NCBI GenBank assembly: GCA_029204225.1
Contig: CM055102.1
Span: forward strand, 21,402,637 to 21,466,636
Direction of reading: 5' to 3'
DNA: 64,000 bases
Origin: Diphasiastrum complanatum
Lineage: Eukaryota > Streptophyta > Lycopodiopsida > Lycopodiales > Lycopodiaceae
In this document: positions 1 to 10,833 of the stretch, in pieces
Position numbering within the stretch: position 1 is the first letter of the stretch
Layout of the letters: the number at the start of each line of letters is the position of its first letter
Notes under the pieces: generated by a model
What the model saw: only the letters and a program-made list of their open reading frames with translations
Databases searched by the model: none
Told to the model about the DNA's origin: nothing
Made by a program: the position numbers and the translations under genes

Positions 1-292
1 AATGATGACGCTTGTGTGCTCTTGTCTTGAAAATTGTCTAGGTAGATTGCTTGGTACAATCAAGTGATAGTTTCATGTACAATCACACCCACCTAAGAAG
101 ATCAAACACATTGATTTGTGTGTCCTCATATGTGTGAAAAAGTACAAAAATCCTTTATATCCATCATTCACACAAAGTTTGAAGAGTTGGGATAATTTAA
201 AGAGCTATTTGAGATGGCAAACACTTTGAGATTTCTTTACTTGAAAACAGAACCACACATATGCACACATACCTAAAGATAATAGAAGAAAC

Positions 293-565
293 TTTGTTGC
301 AAAATCTACAAAATATGTGTTTATTGAATGTGATGTTAGGGCAAAATCTTATAGGTTGTATGATTAGGAAGCCAAGAAGCTCATTGTTAGTCCTAATGTA
401 ATATTTGATGAGCTAGATGGTCACACAATTGATGTAGATTTGCATGGTTTATCCTTTGAACAAGAAGATAGCATGGAAGTGAAAGACAATGATGCAAGTG
501 AAGATCAAATCAAAGGAAACGACAAAGTGGTATTTAAAACTAACAAAGGATTCAAAAAAATATGA
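293..565 (+). pseudogene. Ty1/copia pol fragment (region after the integrase core)
   Basis: An open stretch of about 90 codons with one in-frame TAG reads like the segment after the copia integrase core. It has a basic 'KSYRLYD' stretch, then a 'VSPNVIFDE' motif, the signature found just before the reverse transcriptase domain, and then acidic linker. No LTR, protease or RT lies beside it, so it is an isolated fragment of a decayed element. The motif match is clear; the family is unknown. Confidence 0.6.
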
Positions 566-2389
566 GCTATATAAATTCCAACAAGTTTGTTTGTTGATCT
601 ATGCATATTAAATTGGATCTAAAGATAGTATTTTGCTAAACATTAATGTTCTCCATGAAGTTAAAACCAATAATTCATGGTTTAAGAATGTATCCAAAAA
701 AAAGGTTTTGCAAGAAGTATTAGTTTGTATGCAAATTGTTGCTCAAAAAATGTTTTGCAAACATATAGTATTAAAAAATATTCAGTTATAGGTAAAGTAG
801 ATCTTGACTTATTATTGTTATTCTATTACACAAGGCTGGTAAAAGGACTACTAGGTTAATGCTGCATAAACATTTCATAATGACCTTTTTATTCATTTGA
901 TATAATAAAACACTTTTGTACCTATAATTTTAAAAACTCTGTAACTGTTTACATCATGCCAAGTGGAGATATGATTTTGTTCATGCATATAATGGAAGAA
1001 CACTTTTTCCCTTTTTTCAATCTAGTGGTATTGAGTTTATTTGAACATACATGTTCTCAACTTAAACTAACGAATATTATAACATGTCAAGAGAAATGGG
1101 ATATAATAGCTTGAAAATATTACATAAAGAAAACAACATGGAAGGAATTAAGTTGTGATGCCATCATAGGACACATGAGTTCATAATAAATGATTCTTTT
1201 TTTTAATTCTTACGGAATATGAATACTTGAATATTTTTGTCATCATGTACATGATGAGCTCCTTACTCACTTTTTAACTCATCCTTTAAAATAACAATTG
1301 AGTTCACACCACCACCATCAAGTCTTGTCAACATTGAATAAATATTTGCTTGAATATTTAAGACATGAGGTACAAAAGGGGGGCTCACTAATAGAGAGAA
1401 TCATATATAAGAGTCCAAACACCTCTTTGTGGAATCATGCCTTCCTCCTAACATGTAGTAACACAAGTACATGAACACAACAAGGATACCACCATATAAT
1501 TGCAAGAAATGTTTATTAAAACATTCCATATGTGCTTTTTAGTGCCTACATGTAGTAACACAACTACATGAACACAAAAGGTATACCACCATATAATTGC
1601 AAGAAATGTTTATTAAAACCTTTCATATGTGCTTTATAGTGCCTACATCTTCTTTTGCACCATCTATAGAAGCCATAATGCCCCAAGTTCAAATGTTGCA
1701 CCACCTTCACCAACTATATCTAGGATTGGATCGATCAACTAGGTTCAAGTATGGCACTCTAGTCATTTTTTACGAGACACAAGTGAGATCTTGTGCAGTT
1801 TTGGACATGTGTGCATATGTTCTCATAAATTTCATGATTTCTGAATTTGATAAACCTGAATATATATGTTGTAGTTGAATATTAAGCTTTTTGTATATTC
1901 TTCTAGTTCTTTTGATCAAACTATGGAGCACATTCTAATAGATAAGACATGACATTCTAGACCCAATAAAATAGAAAAGAGATGGACTCTGCTCATTGGG
2001 CAAGAACTGCTTTGTTGAAGACCATCTTGTCCTCTATCTATTTTACCTTTTTCCCTACTTCTCTCTTGTAGCATCTTTCCTCTACTTTGAAGTTAGCAAG
2101 ATTCATAGTTTTGTTCAAAAGTTAGCAATCTTAGATTGAATGAAGGAAGGTCCATGAAAATATGAAGGGCATTGAAAGGCAAAGGGGCCTTGCACTTCAT
2201 TAAAAAAATTCAATGTGAAATTCATTGAAGGGACCCGAAGTCCATGAAATGGAGCTCTTCATTAAAAATCTTCAAAGTGAATATTCAGTTCAAAATGCAA
2301 GGTAAATTGGCATTGGGGCTAATTGGAGCTAGAGGGCACCTTTTTTGGCCATCCTTGGGCCAAAATGACCCCTGAAACTAGTTGCTCAG
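566..2389. other. Intergenic DNA without a supported gene
   Basis: AT-rich sequence with many stops in all frames. The only structure I can support is a tandem duplication near 1451-1645. A short open frame at 1597-1878 overlaps the second repeat unit and resembles nothing I know. Confidence 0.6.
1451..1645. repeat. 97-bp tandem duplication
   Basis: Two adjacent copies, 1451-1547 and 1548-about 1645, both begin ACATGTAGTAACACAA and contain the shared 'CCACCATATAATTGC' and 'GTTTATTAAAAC' blocks. They differ at only a few positions, so the duplication is fairly recent. Confidence 0.85.
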
Positions 2390-3193
2390 TGTTGGAGAGA
2401 GAGGGGGAGAATAAATGACGAACATGAACGAGAAACAAACTTGAACAAGAAACAAACAAGAAACGAACTCGAACAGAAAATGTTTGTGCGCAGTGGAATG
2501 AACTATACGACTCTCTCCGTGAGCATGACTATGCCTATCAGAATGACAGAACTTTAGTGATAGAAATCACGGTCATTCTAGATTACATAGCCAAACATTA
2601 ATAGATGAAGCGCCAGAAGAATAATTTGTCGTGAATGACAAGAAGAATCATCAATGCTCGGGGCATCTACTTCGTTTATGTCATCTTCTTCTGCTCTCTT
2701 CATCATCTCTTCATGCTTTATTACATGAATGGTGTCTAGTATATATATGTTACATAATATTACAGGTGTGCAGATGTGAAAGTACAGAGTGGACGTGATA
2801 TCTGTAGGAGATCGTGGATGGTTGCAGTCGTTGTCCAATCCGCTAGTGCAACTGCATGGGGTGAGCGTGAAAAGGGTATGACATCAGCTAGTACTGAAGT
2901 GAACGTTGGTGATGATGCGAAAAGTGCGTCACTCCTACGAATGGCCTTAGGATAAGATTTACAGGGTGCAATAGCTTTTAGGGCACTTTAGGCATTCTGT
3001 AAAATAGTGTCTCCTTTTCGCCTGTCACCTTAAACTGTGTAGAAACACAGTGTCGCGATTCTTTCGCCTTTTCTTTGTCTGTGCAAATTTGCATGTAAAT
3101 ATGCAGACTGTGTGACAACGTTAGTAAATATGCAGCATGAATGGAGGCAAATTAAAATGGGATTTAGGAGAGCTAGAGGGAATAAATCCAACA
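2390..3193 (-). repeat. C1 3' LTR (804 bp)
   Basis: Read on the plus strand it runs TGTTGGAGAGAG...AAATCCAACA, giving TGTTGG.../...CCAACA inverted termini with canonical TG/CA ends. It is followed at 3194 by the C-rich complement of the polypurine tract. The first 112 bp match the remaining piece of the other LTR at 7361. Confidence 0.85.
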
Positions 3194-3497
3194 CCCCCCC
3201 CTTAATCTGGATCCATGAATGCCTTGATCTTCAGACTGAGCAATGCACAAAATCTATTGTGTGCATTAACACTGAGTGCTTTCACGAAGATGTCTACAAC
3301 CATGTTCTGCGTTCTGCAGTACGTTAAGCTTACCTCTCTGTCGAGAACCTTGCCCCTGATGTAGTGATATCTGATCTCAATGTGCTTACTCCTAGAATGA
3401 AATCTAAGGTTGGCCGATAATGCAATAGCACTTTGATTATCACAAAATAAAATTGTAGGGCTATTCTAATACAGATTGACATCTGACAGCAAATTTC

Positions 3498-4793
3498 TCA
3501 ACCAAAACGCTTCCTTAATAGATTGAGAATAGCAATATATTCTGCTTCAGTAGAAGAAAGTGTGATAGAGGCCTGCTTACAACTGTTCCATGAAATAGGA
3601 CCGTCGTTGAAGAAGAATGTAAATCCAGATGTGGACTTACGACTGTCTGCATCTCCTCCCCAGCTTGCATCAGAATAGCCACTGAGCTGATGAAGGTTGT
3701 CATTGTTGACATCTCCATAGAGATGCACTGATCCATGGTAGCTCGAATATATCTCATGACTCAAATAAGAGCCTTCCAATGGGTAATGTCAGGATTAGCC
3801 ATATATTGGTTGAGTGAGCTTACAGCAAAAGAGATATTCGGTCTTGTACAGACCATTGCGTACATGAGAGATCCAAGTATCGATCGATACGAATATTCTT
3901 TCATCTGCTCCTCTTCCTACTTGGTTTGGGGACATTGGTCCTTCGACAAATGTAGGCCTGGATCCATTGTTGAGTGAGCTAATTTACAATTCATCAAATT
4001 GTATCTGTTAAGAACATTGTGAAGATACCTTTGTTGAGTGATGTAAATTAGTCAATTTGCTCTATCTCTGTAGATTTGAGTCCCAAACAGATGTGAGCTT
4101 CGTCCAAATCAGTCATGTCGAATTCTGAAAACAACATATGTTTTGCATCCTTGACTATTTTGGTATTGTTGTTGAAGAGCAACGTATCATCAACGTACAA
4201 GGTGATGATAATGAAGGATTGTTGTATGACCTTGAATAAACGTTGCAATTAGCAGTGCTTGGTTTGAATCCTTGTTCAATGAGGAATGTGTTGATCCTCT
4301 AAAACCAAGCTCTGACAGACTGTTTCAAGCCGTACAGTGTTTTGTGGAGTTTACAGACATGATTCTTCATGTCTTCTAGAACGTATCCTTTAGGTTGGAT
4401 CATATAGATATCTTCTTGTACGACTTCGTTCAGATAGGCTGTTTGTACATCAAGTTGATGTACCTCAAGGTCAATAATTGCAGTATAAGACAAGAGCATT
4501 CGGATCAACGAATGTTTGACGACTGGACTAAAAGTCTCACTATAGTCGACATTCGAGATCTGGGTGAATCCTTGTGCTACTAGTCTAGCCTTCCTTCAAT
4601 CAATTGCTCCATTGGCATTATATTTGATCTTAAAGATCCATTTGCAATCAATAATATTGCAGCCAATAGGAGCTTCGACTAATGACCATGTTTGATGCTT
4701 GATCAGAGAGGAATACTCTCTGTCCATGGCTTCTCTCCAGAGATCAGAGTCTAGTTGGCTAAGTGTCTCTTCGACTGTCGTCGGTTCCTGCAT
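3498..4793 (-). pseudogene. C1 reverse transcriptase and RNase H, broken
   Basis: Minus-strand fragments in several frames align in order with copia pol. The RT start is at 4793-4596 (a 'CKWIFKIKYNANG' motif). The fingers/palm part at 4508-4299 has 'QLDVQTAYLN' and 'LYGLKQSVRAWF'. The catalytic 'LYVDDTLLF' box is at 4248-4048. RNase H at 3779-3498 has 'DASWGGDADSRKSTSG' and 'STEAEY'. The catalytic YVDD is preserved, but frame changes and stops separate the pieces, so no continuous polyprotein is possible. Confidence 0.88.
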
Positions 4794-5239
4794 TAAGAGA
4801 CAGGCAGATCAGGAGTATACCTTGTGGGCTGTGTGCGCACTCGGCTTGATCTTCTGGGAGGATTCGACTGATGAACCGCTCCTGAGACTTGTTGCTGGGT
4901 AGTAGCAACATCTTCGTCTAATTCGCTTCTCGAAGTGGGTCAACAATAGGCACGCCTGAACCACAAGCTCGGACTGTTGTGTCAATGGCAGGTGATGTAG
5001 GTTCTTTTTGAGCAATATCCTTGCCTTTGAGGTCGATGAACTGATCCTCGATAAAGGCTGTATCCCGGCTATACAAGATTTGCTGAGTATCAGGGTCATA
5101 CAGCTTGTAGGTGTTATCAAGCGAAGTATATCCAATCAGGATGGTCTTGAGACCTTGGAAGTCTAATTTCTTCCTTGTGTCTTTTGGGATCTACGCGTAA
5201 GCAATGCACCCAAACACTCTTAGGTTCTTCAAAGAAGGC

Positions 5240-5860
5240 TTAGAGCCTATCCACACCTCGTGGGGTGTCTTGTCTGAGAGGGCCCTTGTCGAACATTTTC
5301 AGGACGTAAGCTGCAGTGGAGACAGCTTCAGCCCAGAATCTCTTGGGCAACGATGCATGCGATAGCATACACTTAGCAAATTCGACCAGAGTACGGTTCT
5401 TCCTCTCAGCTAAGCTATTAGACTGAGGGCTGTAAGGAGTGATGAATTGCTGCTCAATGCCTTGGCTTTGGCAGTACTCCTTAAACTCAACAGAGATATA
5501 TTCTCCACCGTTGTCTGACCTTAGGGCCTTGATCGTCCTTCCAGTCTCCTTTTCTACACTCTCCTTGAAGATTCTAAAGCAGTTGAAGGCTTCTGATTTC
5601 TTCTTTATGAAATACATTGTCATCCTTCTAGAGAATTCGCCAATAAAGGTTATAAAATACTTGGCATCCTTCAGTGAAGGATTTTTCATCGAGCCACAAA
5701 TATCTGAATGTACAACGTTTAGTAATCCTCTAGCAACATGCTGATGGCTTGACTTAAATGGTTTCCTAGTCTGTTTACCAACTAGACAGTCTTGACAAAC
5801 AAGTAACTCGACTTTTTCGCGAGGATAGTCGAGATCAGGAGCAATAGACTGTCTAGACAT
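5240..5860 (-). pseudogene. C1 GAG-pre-integrase end and integrase core
   Basis: About 206 codons cover the end of the pre-integrase zinc region ('CQDCLVGKQTRKPF') and the integrase catalytic core. The first Asp lies in 'VVHSDICG'. The 'FIGEFSRR' stretch replaces the usual D-D-F/Y-S-R. The second Asp lies in 'LRSDNGGEY' and the Glu in 'LAERKNRTL'. All three D,D,E residues are therefore visible although neighbouring conserved residues have changed. The upstream zinc-binding part and the downstream linker (to about 4809) lie in other frames. Confidence 0.88.
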
Positions 5861-6134
5861 TCATTGTACAGCAGCATGATTTAAATGACCAAGTCTATAA
5901 CGCCAAAGTAAACGTTTATTTGAGTGAATTGAAGTACTGAGAGCTTGACTAGAGGCAGAAAAGCAATGACGTAATTTATACAAGTATCCATGTCTCTTTT
6001 CGAGCGCTAGGATCTTCTACTTTACACTGATCACATTCAAATTCTACTCTGTGTCCTAGATCTGTGATTCTGCTTATAGAGAGTAGATTCGTAGATAACT
6101 TTGGTACATACCGAACTTTAGAGAGTAGCTTAGA

Positions 6135-6392
6135 CTAATCATTTGCAAAGCATAATCTTACAGTACCTTCACCTTTAATAGCTTGTGTGCTATTGTCGCC
6201 AAGGTGAACGAATTTCTGAGTACTGTAAGGTGTATAGGACTCGAAACAGCCAATGAGGCTAGTCATGTGCTGAAAGGCTCCGGAATCCAGGAACCAAGAA
6301 CTGTCGCCAGATGCTCCTTGATGGTTGGTCATGAAGGCATCATGATCCGCTTCTTGAATAGGCTGTGGAGCTTCTGCAACTGCATTTGCCAC
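6135..6392 (-). pseudogene. C1 aspartic protease fragment
   Basis: The reading frame contains 'SSWFLDSGAFQHMTS', the copia protease active site (D-S-G-A). Just upstream in the same frame, though without a start codon, lies a zinc-knuckle-like 'CRYCKRNNHKIQDYH' in which the last Cys of CCHC has become Tyr. The fragment lies in a different frame from the gag ORF, so gag and protease are separated by a frameshift in this copy. Confidence 0.82.
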
Positions 6393-6497
6393 TTGATTCG
6401 ACTGCCCTTTGTTGTTGTTCTTCGCTTGAAGTATGTGGTAGTCTTGTATTTTGTGGTTGTTTCGCTTGCAATATCTGCAAAACAGCTTTTTCTTTGT

Positions 6498-7178
6498 CTA
6501 CGGATTTGACTGTTCCTTGTGCTGAGCTGGTTTTGGGTCTGCCTTTGATTGCTTTGGGCCTTTCTTCTTCTTCTGCTTTGTCGTGCTCTTGTTGATGTAC
6601 AAGGCATGAGAATCGGTTGAGGAACTCGAGACTTCATTCCTTTGCGTGTCTTCCTGCAACAACATAGTAATGACTCTCGAAAGAGTCAATTCTGGATGAG
6701 TCCTCGTGATCATCATCACCCAGCTGTCGTAAGAACTTGGCAAGCTTGTAAGCAGTTGCTTCACTGCATCTTGATCGTCCATGACAGATCTGACAGTGGC
6801 CATTTGTCTTAGCATGTTCTTGAATTGATTAATGTGATTATGCAGAGAATCGGCATTCGTCATCTTGAGGGAGTAGAATTTCTTCCTCAGATGTAGCTTG
6901 GAAGCTATATCTTGCACTTTGTATAGTGTGCTCAAGATGTCCCAGACTTCTTTCAATGTCTGAGCCTCGGATACATGGCCGATCTGGGTATCCGTGATGT
7001 TGAGGATGATCAGCGTGAAAGCTTTTCCATCCTTCAGCTTCCATCTGGCGATTGTCGTGTCATCCGCTTCGGGTTTCGCTTCCGCACCTGTAACAACGTC
7101 ATACAATTCTCTTGCCATTAGTACAGTTTTCATCTTAAATTTCCACAGATGGTAATTGGCTCCATCAAGCTTGTCCAT
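6498..7178 (-). CDS. C1 copia gag (UBN2-type), 226 aa
   Basis: Begins at a true ATG (7178-7176) about 170 bp after the primer binding site. The start 'KLDGANYHLWKFKMKTVL' is the typical copia gag opening; 'LHNHINQFKNMLRQMA' and 'LLTSLPSSYDSWV' are conserved gag helices. It forms the virus-like particle shell in functional elements. The C-terminal tail is Lys- and Gln-rich, and the zinc knuckle has been lost to another frame, so this gag probably cannot bind RNA normally. Confidence 0.88.
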   Translation of the reverse strand: MDKLDGANYHLWKFKMKTVLMARELYDVVTGAEAKPEADDTTIARWKLKDGKAFTLIILNITDTQIGHVSEAQTLKEVWDILSTLYKVQDIASKLHLRKKFYSLKMTNADSLHNHINQFKNMLRQMATVRSVMDDQDAVKQLLTSLPSSYDSWVMMITRTHPELTLSRVITMLLQEDTQRNEVSSSSTDSHALYINKSTTKQKKKKGPKQSKADPKPAQHKEQSNP

Positions 7179-7360
7179 GATAGGACTGGCTTTCCCTTGG
7201 GAATCAATGTGGAAGAATTAGTCTAAGTGATAGGAAAAACTATAAGTGACTTAAGTATGAAAATCTGATATTTACAGAACAAGAAAACAATTACTCTATC
7301 GGCTAGTAGAGTCTTGTACTGTGGAAGGTTACCAAGCTATGAAAAATAGCTCTGATACCA

Positions 7361-7474
7361 TGTTGGAGAGAGAGAGGGACAATAAATGACGAACATGAAC
7401 GAGAAACGAACTCGAACAAGAAACAAACGAGAAACGAACTTGAACAGAAAATGTTCGTGTGCAGCGGAATGAAT
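7361..7474 (-). repeat. C1 5' LTR remnant
   Basis: About 114 bp beginning TGTTGGAGAGAGAGAGGG match the start of the LTR at 2390, with the shared 'AATAAATGACGAACATGAAC' block. Homology stops abruptly at 7475 after GCGGAATGA. The primer binding site complement ends at 7360, immediately beside it. Confidence 0.85.
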
Positions 7475-7599
7475 CAAGAGGTGCTATGTCACCAATCCTC
7501 TAGCATCAAGCCAAGTGTAATTAGCCTACACTACCACGAGCTAATCCAACTCTAATTTTGGCCTAAATACTTATTTACAAGTGTACAATGAGTACTGTC

Positions 7600-8138
7600 A
7601 AATAAGCGTCTCCAGGAGCTGAAAGAGCGCGACTCATGGATTGATTGTTTAAAGGCCAAGGTTGATACTGTTGATCAGGTTACATAGTAGATGAATGAGG
7701 TTGAGAACCAAAATAATAAACTTTTAGACGAAAATGAAAAGATAAAATAGACAAAAAAAAAAAAAAACGGTGACCGACCTTCACTTTCAAATGAATGATA
7801 TGAGCAATTGTCATTGCTCAGGAGCAAGCCAACTCAAGGCTACATGCCACACAATCAAATCCAATGTATTAGCCTTGAAAGATAATTATGAATCTACTAT
7901 GCTTCAACATGAGTTGAAAATTACAAACCTCTATACCAACTATATGGAACCAACTAAAACAATTTGCATTTTAGAGCAAACGGTAGTGACAAAGGATTGG
8001 GCTTTTGCGTACGTTACAAAAATGAGCTTGGCTTCTCTCAATTCCATGACTCTCAAGTTAGAATACCATTGTGTGTTGCTTTCACATAAGCTTGGCTTTT
8101 TTATAAGTAGCCAAATCGAGACCATTCTTCTAAATTAG
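7600..8138 (+). pseudogene. Coiled-coil-like coding relic
   Basis: One reading direction gives heptad-like segments ('LQELKERDSWIDCLKAKV', then 'NEVENQNNKLLDENEKIK') broken by stops and an A-run near 7750, then an open stretch (7770-8138) with 'LKDNYESTMLQHELKITNL'. The hydrophobic spacing suggests a former coiled-coil protein. I do not recognise the family. It could be a host gene fragment carried in by the rearrangement that truncated element C1. Confidence 0.3.
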
Positions 8139-8610
8139 AGAATGAAAAAATGTATTTGCACTTGCCATTGTATGTAATAGATTTCAACGATTTTCCTTAT
8201 TTTTGTGAGGTGTATGCTTGTCCTCTATAAAATTCTTTCTACTATTTATTTTTTATTTTCTTTTAAGCCTGATCGCCTCTCCAAGATCCAAGGCATTATC
8301 TCTCATATGTACAAACCACTTGCATTACATTTTGTATAATGATCTGCATCTGCACCAGCATCGCATCTCCACGCACACCCACCTAAGCCTGCCACCCCAT
8401 TCCAATTCCAGGATGCACATCAATATCTACTCAAGCGTCAATCCAAATCAATTATTTTTTCTCCCCCTCTTCTGGACATTGCTATAATATTGCTATAGCA
8501 TATATCAGAAGACGTTGTCAAAGCCAGACATTTGCCACCCTTGTATAACATTGTTTTAGTAATCTCAAAAACATCCCTAGTCCCAATATTTTTTTTCATG
8601 AGGTCCCATG

Positions 8611-8712
8611 CTGAAACTAAAGTTCAAGCACACAAATTTTGACAAAGACCTATGCTCGAACCTAAGTTCAAGCACACATGCTCCTTGCTCGAACTTAAGT
8701 TCAAGCACACAA
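8611..8712. repeat. Short tandem repeat with palindromic core
   Basis: Three spaced copies of 'CT(C/G)(A/G)AAC..AAGTTCAAGCACACA' lie at 8611, 8655 and 8688. The last copy contains the perfect 12-bp palindrome GAACTTAAGTTC. No role can be assigned. Confidence 0.7.
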
Positions 8713-9629
8713 ACATGTACTAGAGAGAGTAGAGAGAAAAATTAATCATCCCAAAATCAAAGAGTTTTCCGATATCACTAAACAGTGTTGTATGCTTGAG
8801 GAGCTTTCTTAAGATCCTTCCCAAACACTTGATCTGCCCACTACAATTGATTTTCCTCTTTTTTTAATCTTTAAACCGGCTTCAAACCAGCCAAGTCGAT
8901 ATTCCATCCCTTGACACTGACAAAAAAAAAGTTAGCAAACATCAAAGCTCAAGCATCTTTACAAGAGATGGATTTCCAAAAGCGCAGTCAACTTTGGAAA
9001 GGGTGAAGGAAACAAGGTCAAAATATCACATAGAGCTATATATCATTATATATCACATATGCAAGCATAATTTGCCATCTCATTACAAGATTTTAAAAGT
9101 GCCTTCATCAAGTAAAGCTTATGTATAAAAATTCGGATTGCTCATACAACTCAATTCAATCGTTTGACAATATTGCAAGTGACAGACAAGAATTGCTTGC
9201 ACTAAATATGATTGATAGATATCGCAATAGCTTACAATAGTAATGAGTAAGCTGAAAGAGACTGTCCCAACTGTGCACATAGTATCTATCCTCTGTGCTG
9301 ACATAGTATCTACAATCCAATGTCATTAAACTTCAGTAGAATATATTGATAGAACATAAATCTCTAGCACTTGAGGAAATATATCAACTATGCTTTGACA
9401 TTGCACAAATGAAGATCAAGAACTCTTTCAGCTAATTACGAAAACCTAAATCTCAAGTAGACTACCTGATTTTTCACAAGCGAGAACTCTCAACAAGGGC
9501 TACAAAATGTTGTATGCATAAGTGACATGATGACGTGTATAAATCCCCAATCTGACCATTATCCTTGTGGCCTCCTCTTCATCTCTCTTCTTTGTGTTTC
9601 TGTGGGACTATAGAAATGCAGTTAGGTTC

Positions 9630-9901
9630 ACAACAAGGATCTCATAAATGTTAGCAGAATCTTTTTCTTTGTTTTGAGAAGGGGTTGGGGTTCGCCTCCC
9701 TGCAAAGGCCCACATCAATCAGAATGGCATTTATGACCTATATAATGTTTCAGAGCAGATGCCTATGCATAATGCATTACTCGAGACAAGTCACAACAAG
9801 GATCATTAGTGTGTTAGCAAACTGTTTTATGTTTGTTTTGGGAGAGGGTTTCATAATCTCCCTGTAGAGGCCCACATCAATCATACAGCATCAATGACCC
9901 A
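9630..9901. repeat. Diverged direct duplication
   Basis: Two copies of about 110 bp, 9630-9742 and 9789-9901, share 'CACAACAAGGATC', 'TTAGCA', 'TTTGTTTTG', 'CTCCCTG' and 'AGGCCCACATCAATCA'. Identity is clearly below that of the duplication at 1451, so the event is older. Confidence 0.7.
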
Positions 9902-10833
9902 AAAAATGCTCTATATTAATTTGCTCCGAAGAGCAGAATATGAAGCGCATTCACAAAACTGAGATAGAATAGCTCACAGTCGGAACCTCGACCGTAATCA
10001 AATAAGCAAAAATTGTAAGTATACAGTTTGAACAATGTCCTGTGGCTACTGATCTAAAGGCAATGATTTTTCGGTTACATACTCAAGAAGATAGCAAAAC
10101 TGCTGAAGCCAGTTATACACCCGAAATCTCCCTCTTTTTAAGCAACAAAAATGCTACAAGCAGATAAGCTGATCACCGAGTTTAAGGATGACTCATAGAC
10201 CATATTCATGATGTCATAGATCACTTCTAACCAATATTATAGCCACTTGGACATTTCACTTGGTACTCTTCCATAACTGCTAGTTGTGGGAACCAGAAAC
10301 TTTTGGATGTGGAGACATTATTCACTTCAGCTACATGAGAGGTTGTCCAAGCTGTGAGGCTCCAAAATAGAACTAAACTTCATGAGAATGTTCCATGAAG
10401 TACAAGCTCTGTCCAAAGAACAGAATACAGCTGAGTAGGAGCAATTTGAAGGTGTTTTATGTGATTTCTAATATCCAACGACCATTAGCAAGAGGTGTCA
10501 TGCCTTTAGAGAAAAAGCTATCACAGGAATCTACAGGATACAGCTCTTAAAATATGCAGTGCCACAGAAGAGGACAATAAGTCATTCCTCAAGGAGACTT
10601 TGAAACTTTTGAAGCTTGCTTCAGTAGAGCTGCTGATCATTGGAATTGTTATCCTTTGGCCCGCTGATACCATATGCAATGTAGCCTCTGTGTTTGCTAT
10701 GATGCTACCGGTCATCAAACCACAGAGTAGATCATAATCCCAAAGAGCTACACTCGGGTCCTCAGTTTGGTGCTCTGGCTTAAACAGTGCTTTACAACAA
10801 TTACCTTGATAAATTATCCCTTCAGAGCTTAGT

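Larger units (their letters stand above)
2390..7474 (-). mobile_element. Copia element C1, decayed, truncated 5' LTR
   Basis: A Ty1/copia retrotransposon on the minus strand. The left copy of the LTR is 2390-3193; the right copy starts at 7361 and matches the left for only about 114 bp before diverging at 7475, so the 5' LTR was truncated by deletion or a later rearrangement. A tRNA-Met primer binding site complement (GCTCTGATACCA, 7349-7360) abuts the right LTR. A C-run at 3194-3201 is the polypurine tract on the coding strand. The order on the minus strand is gag, protease, integrase, RT, RNase H, the Pseudoviridae/copia order. Frameshifts and stops break pol, so this copy is not functional. 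Confidence 0.92.
8139..10833. other. Intergenic DNA and probable 3' flank of the GT106 gene
   Basis: No supported gene. It holds a short repeat cluster (8611-8712) and a diverged duplication (9630-9901). The part nearest 10833 probably includes the 3' UTR of the minus-strand glycosyltransferase gene, but I cannot place a poly(A) site with confidence. Confidence 0.5.

Noticed and set aside
8218-8487. Hydrophobic 89-codon frame resembling a signal peptide
   Set aside because: It starts at TTG, lies in T-rich DNA, and has no similarity or coding bias.
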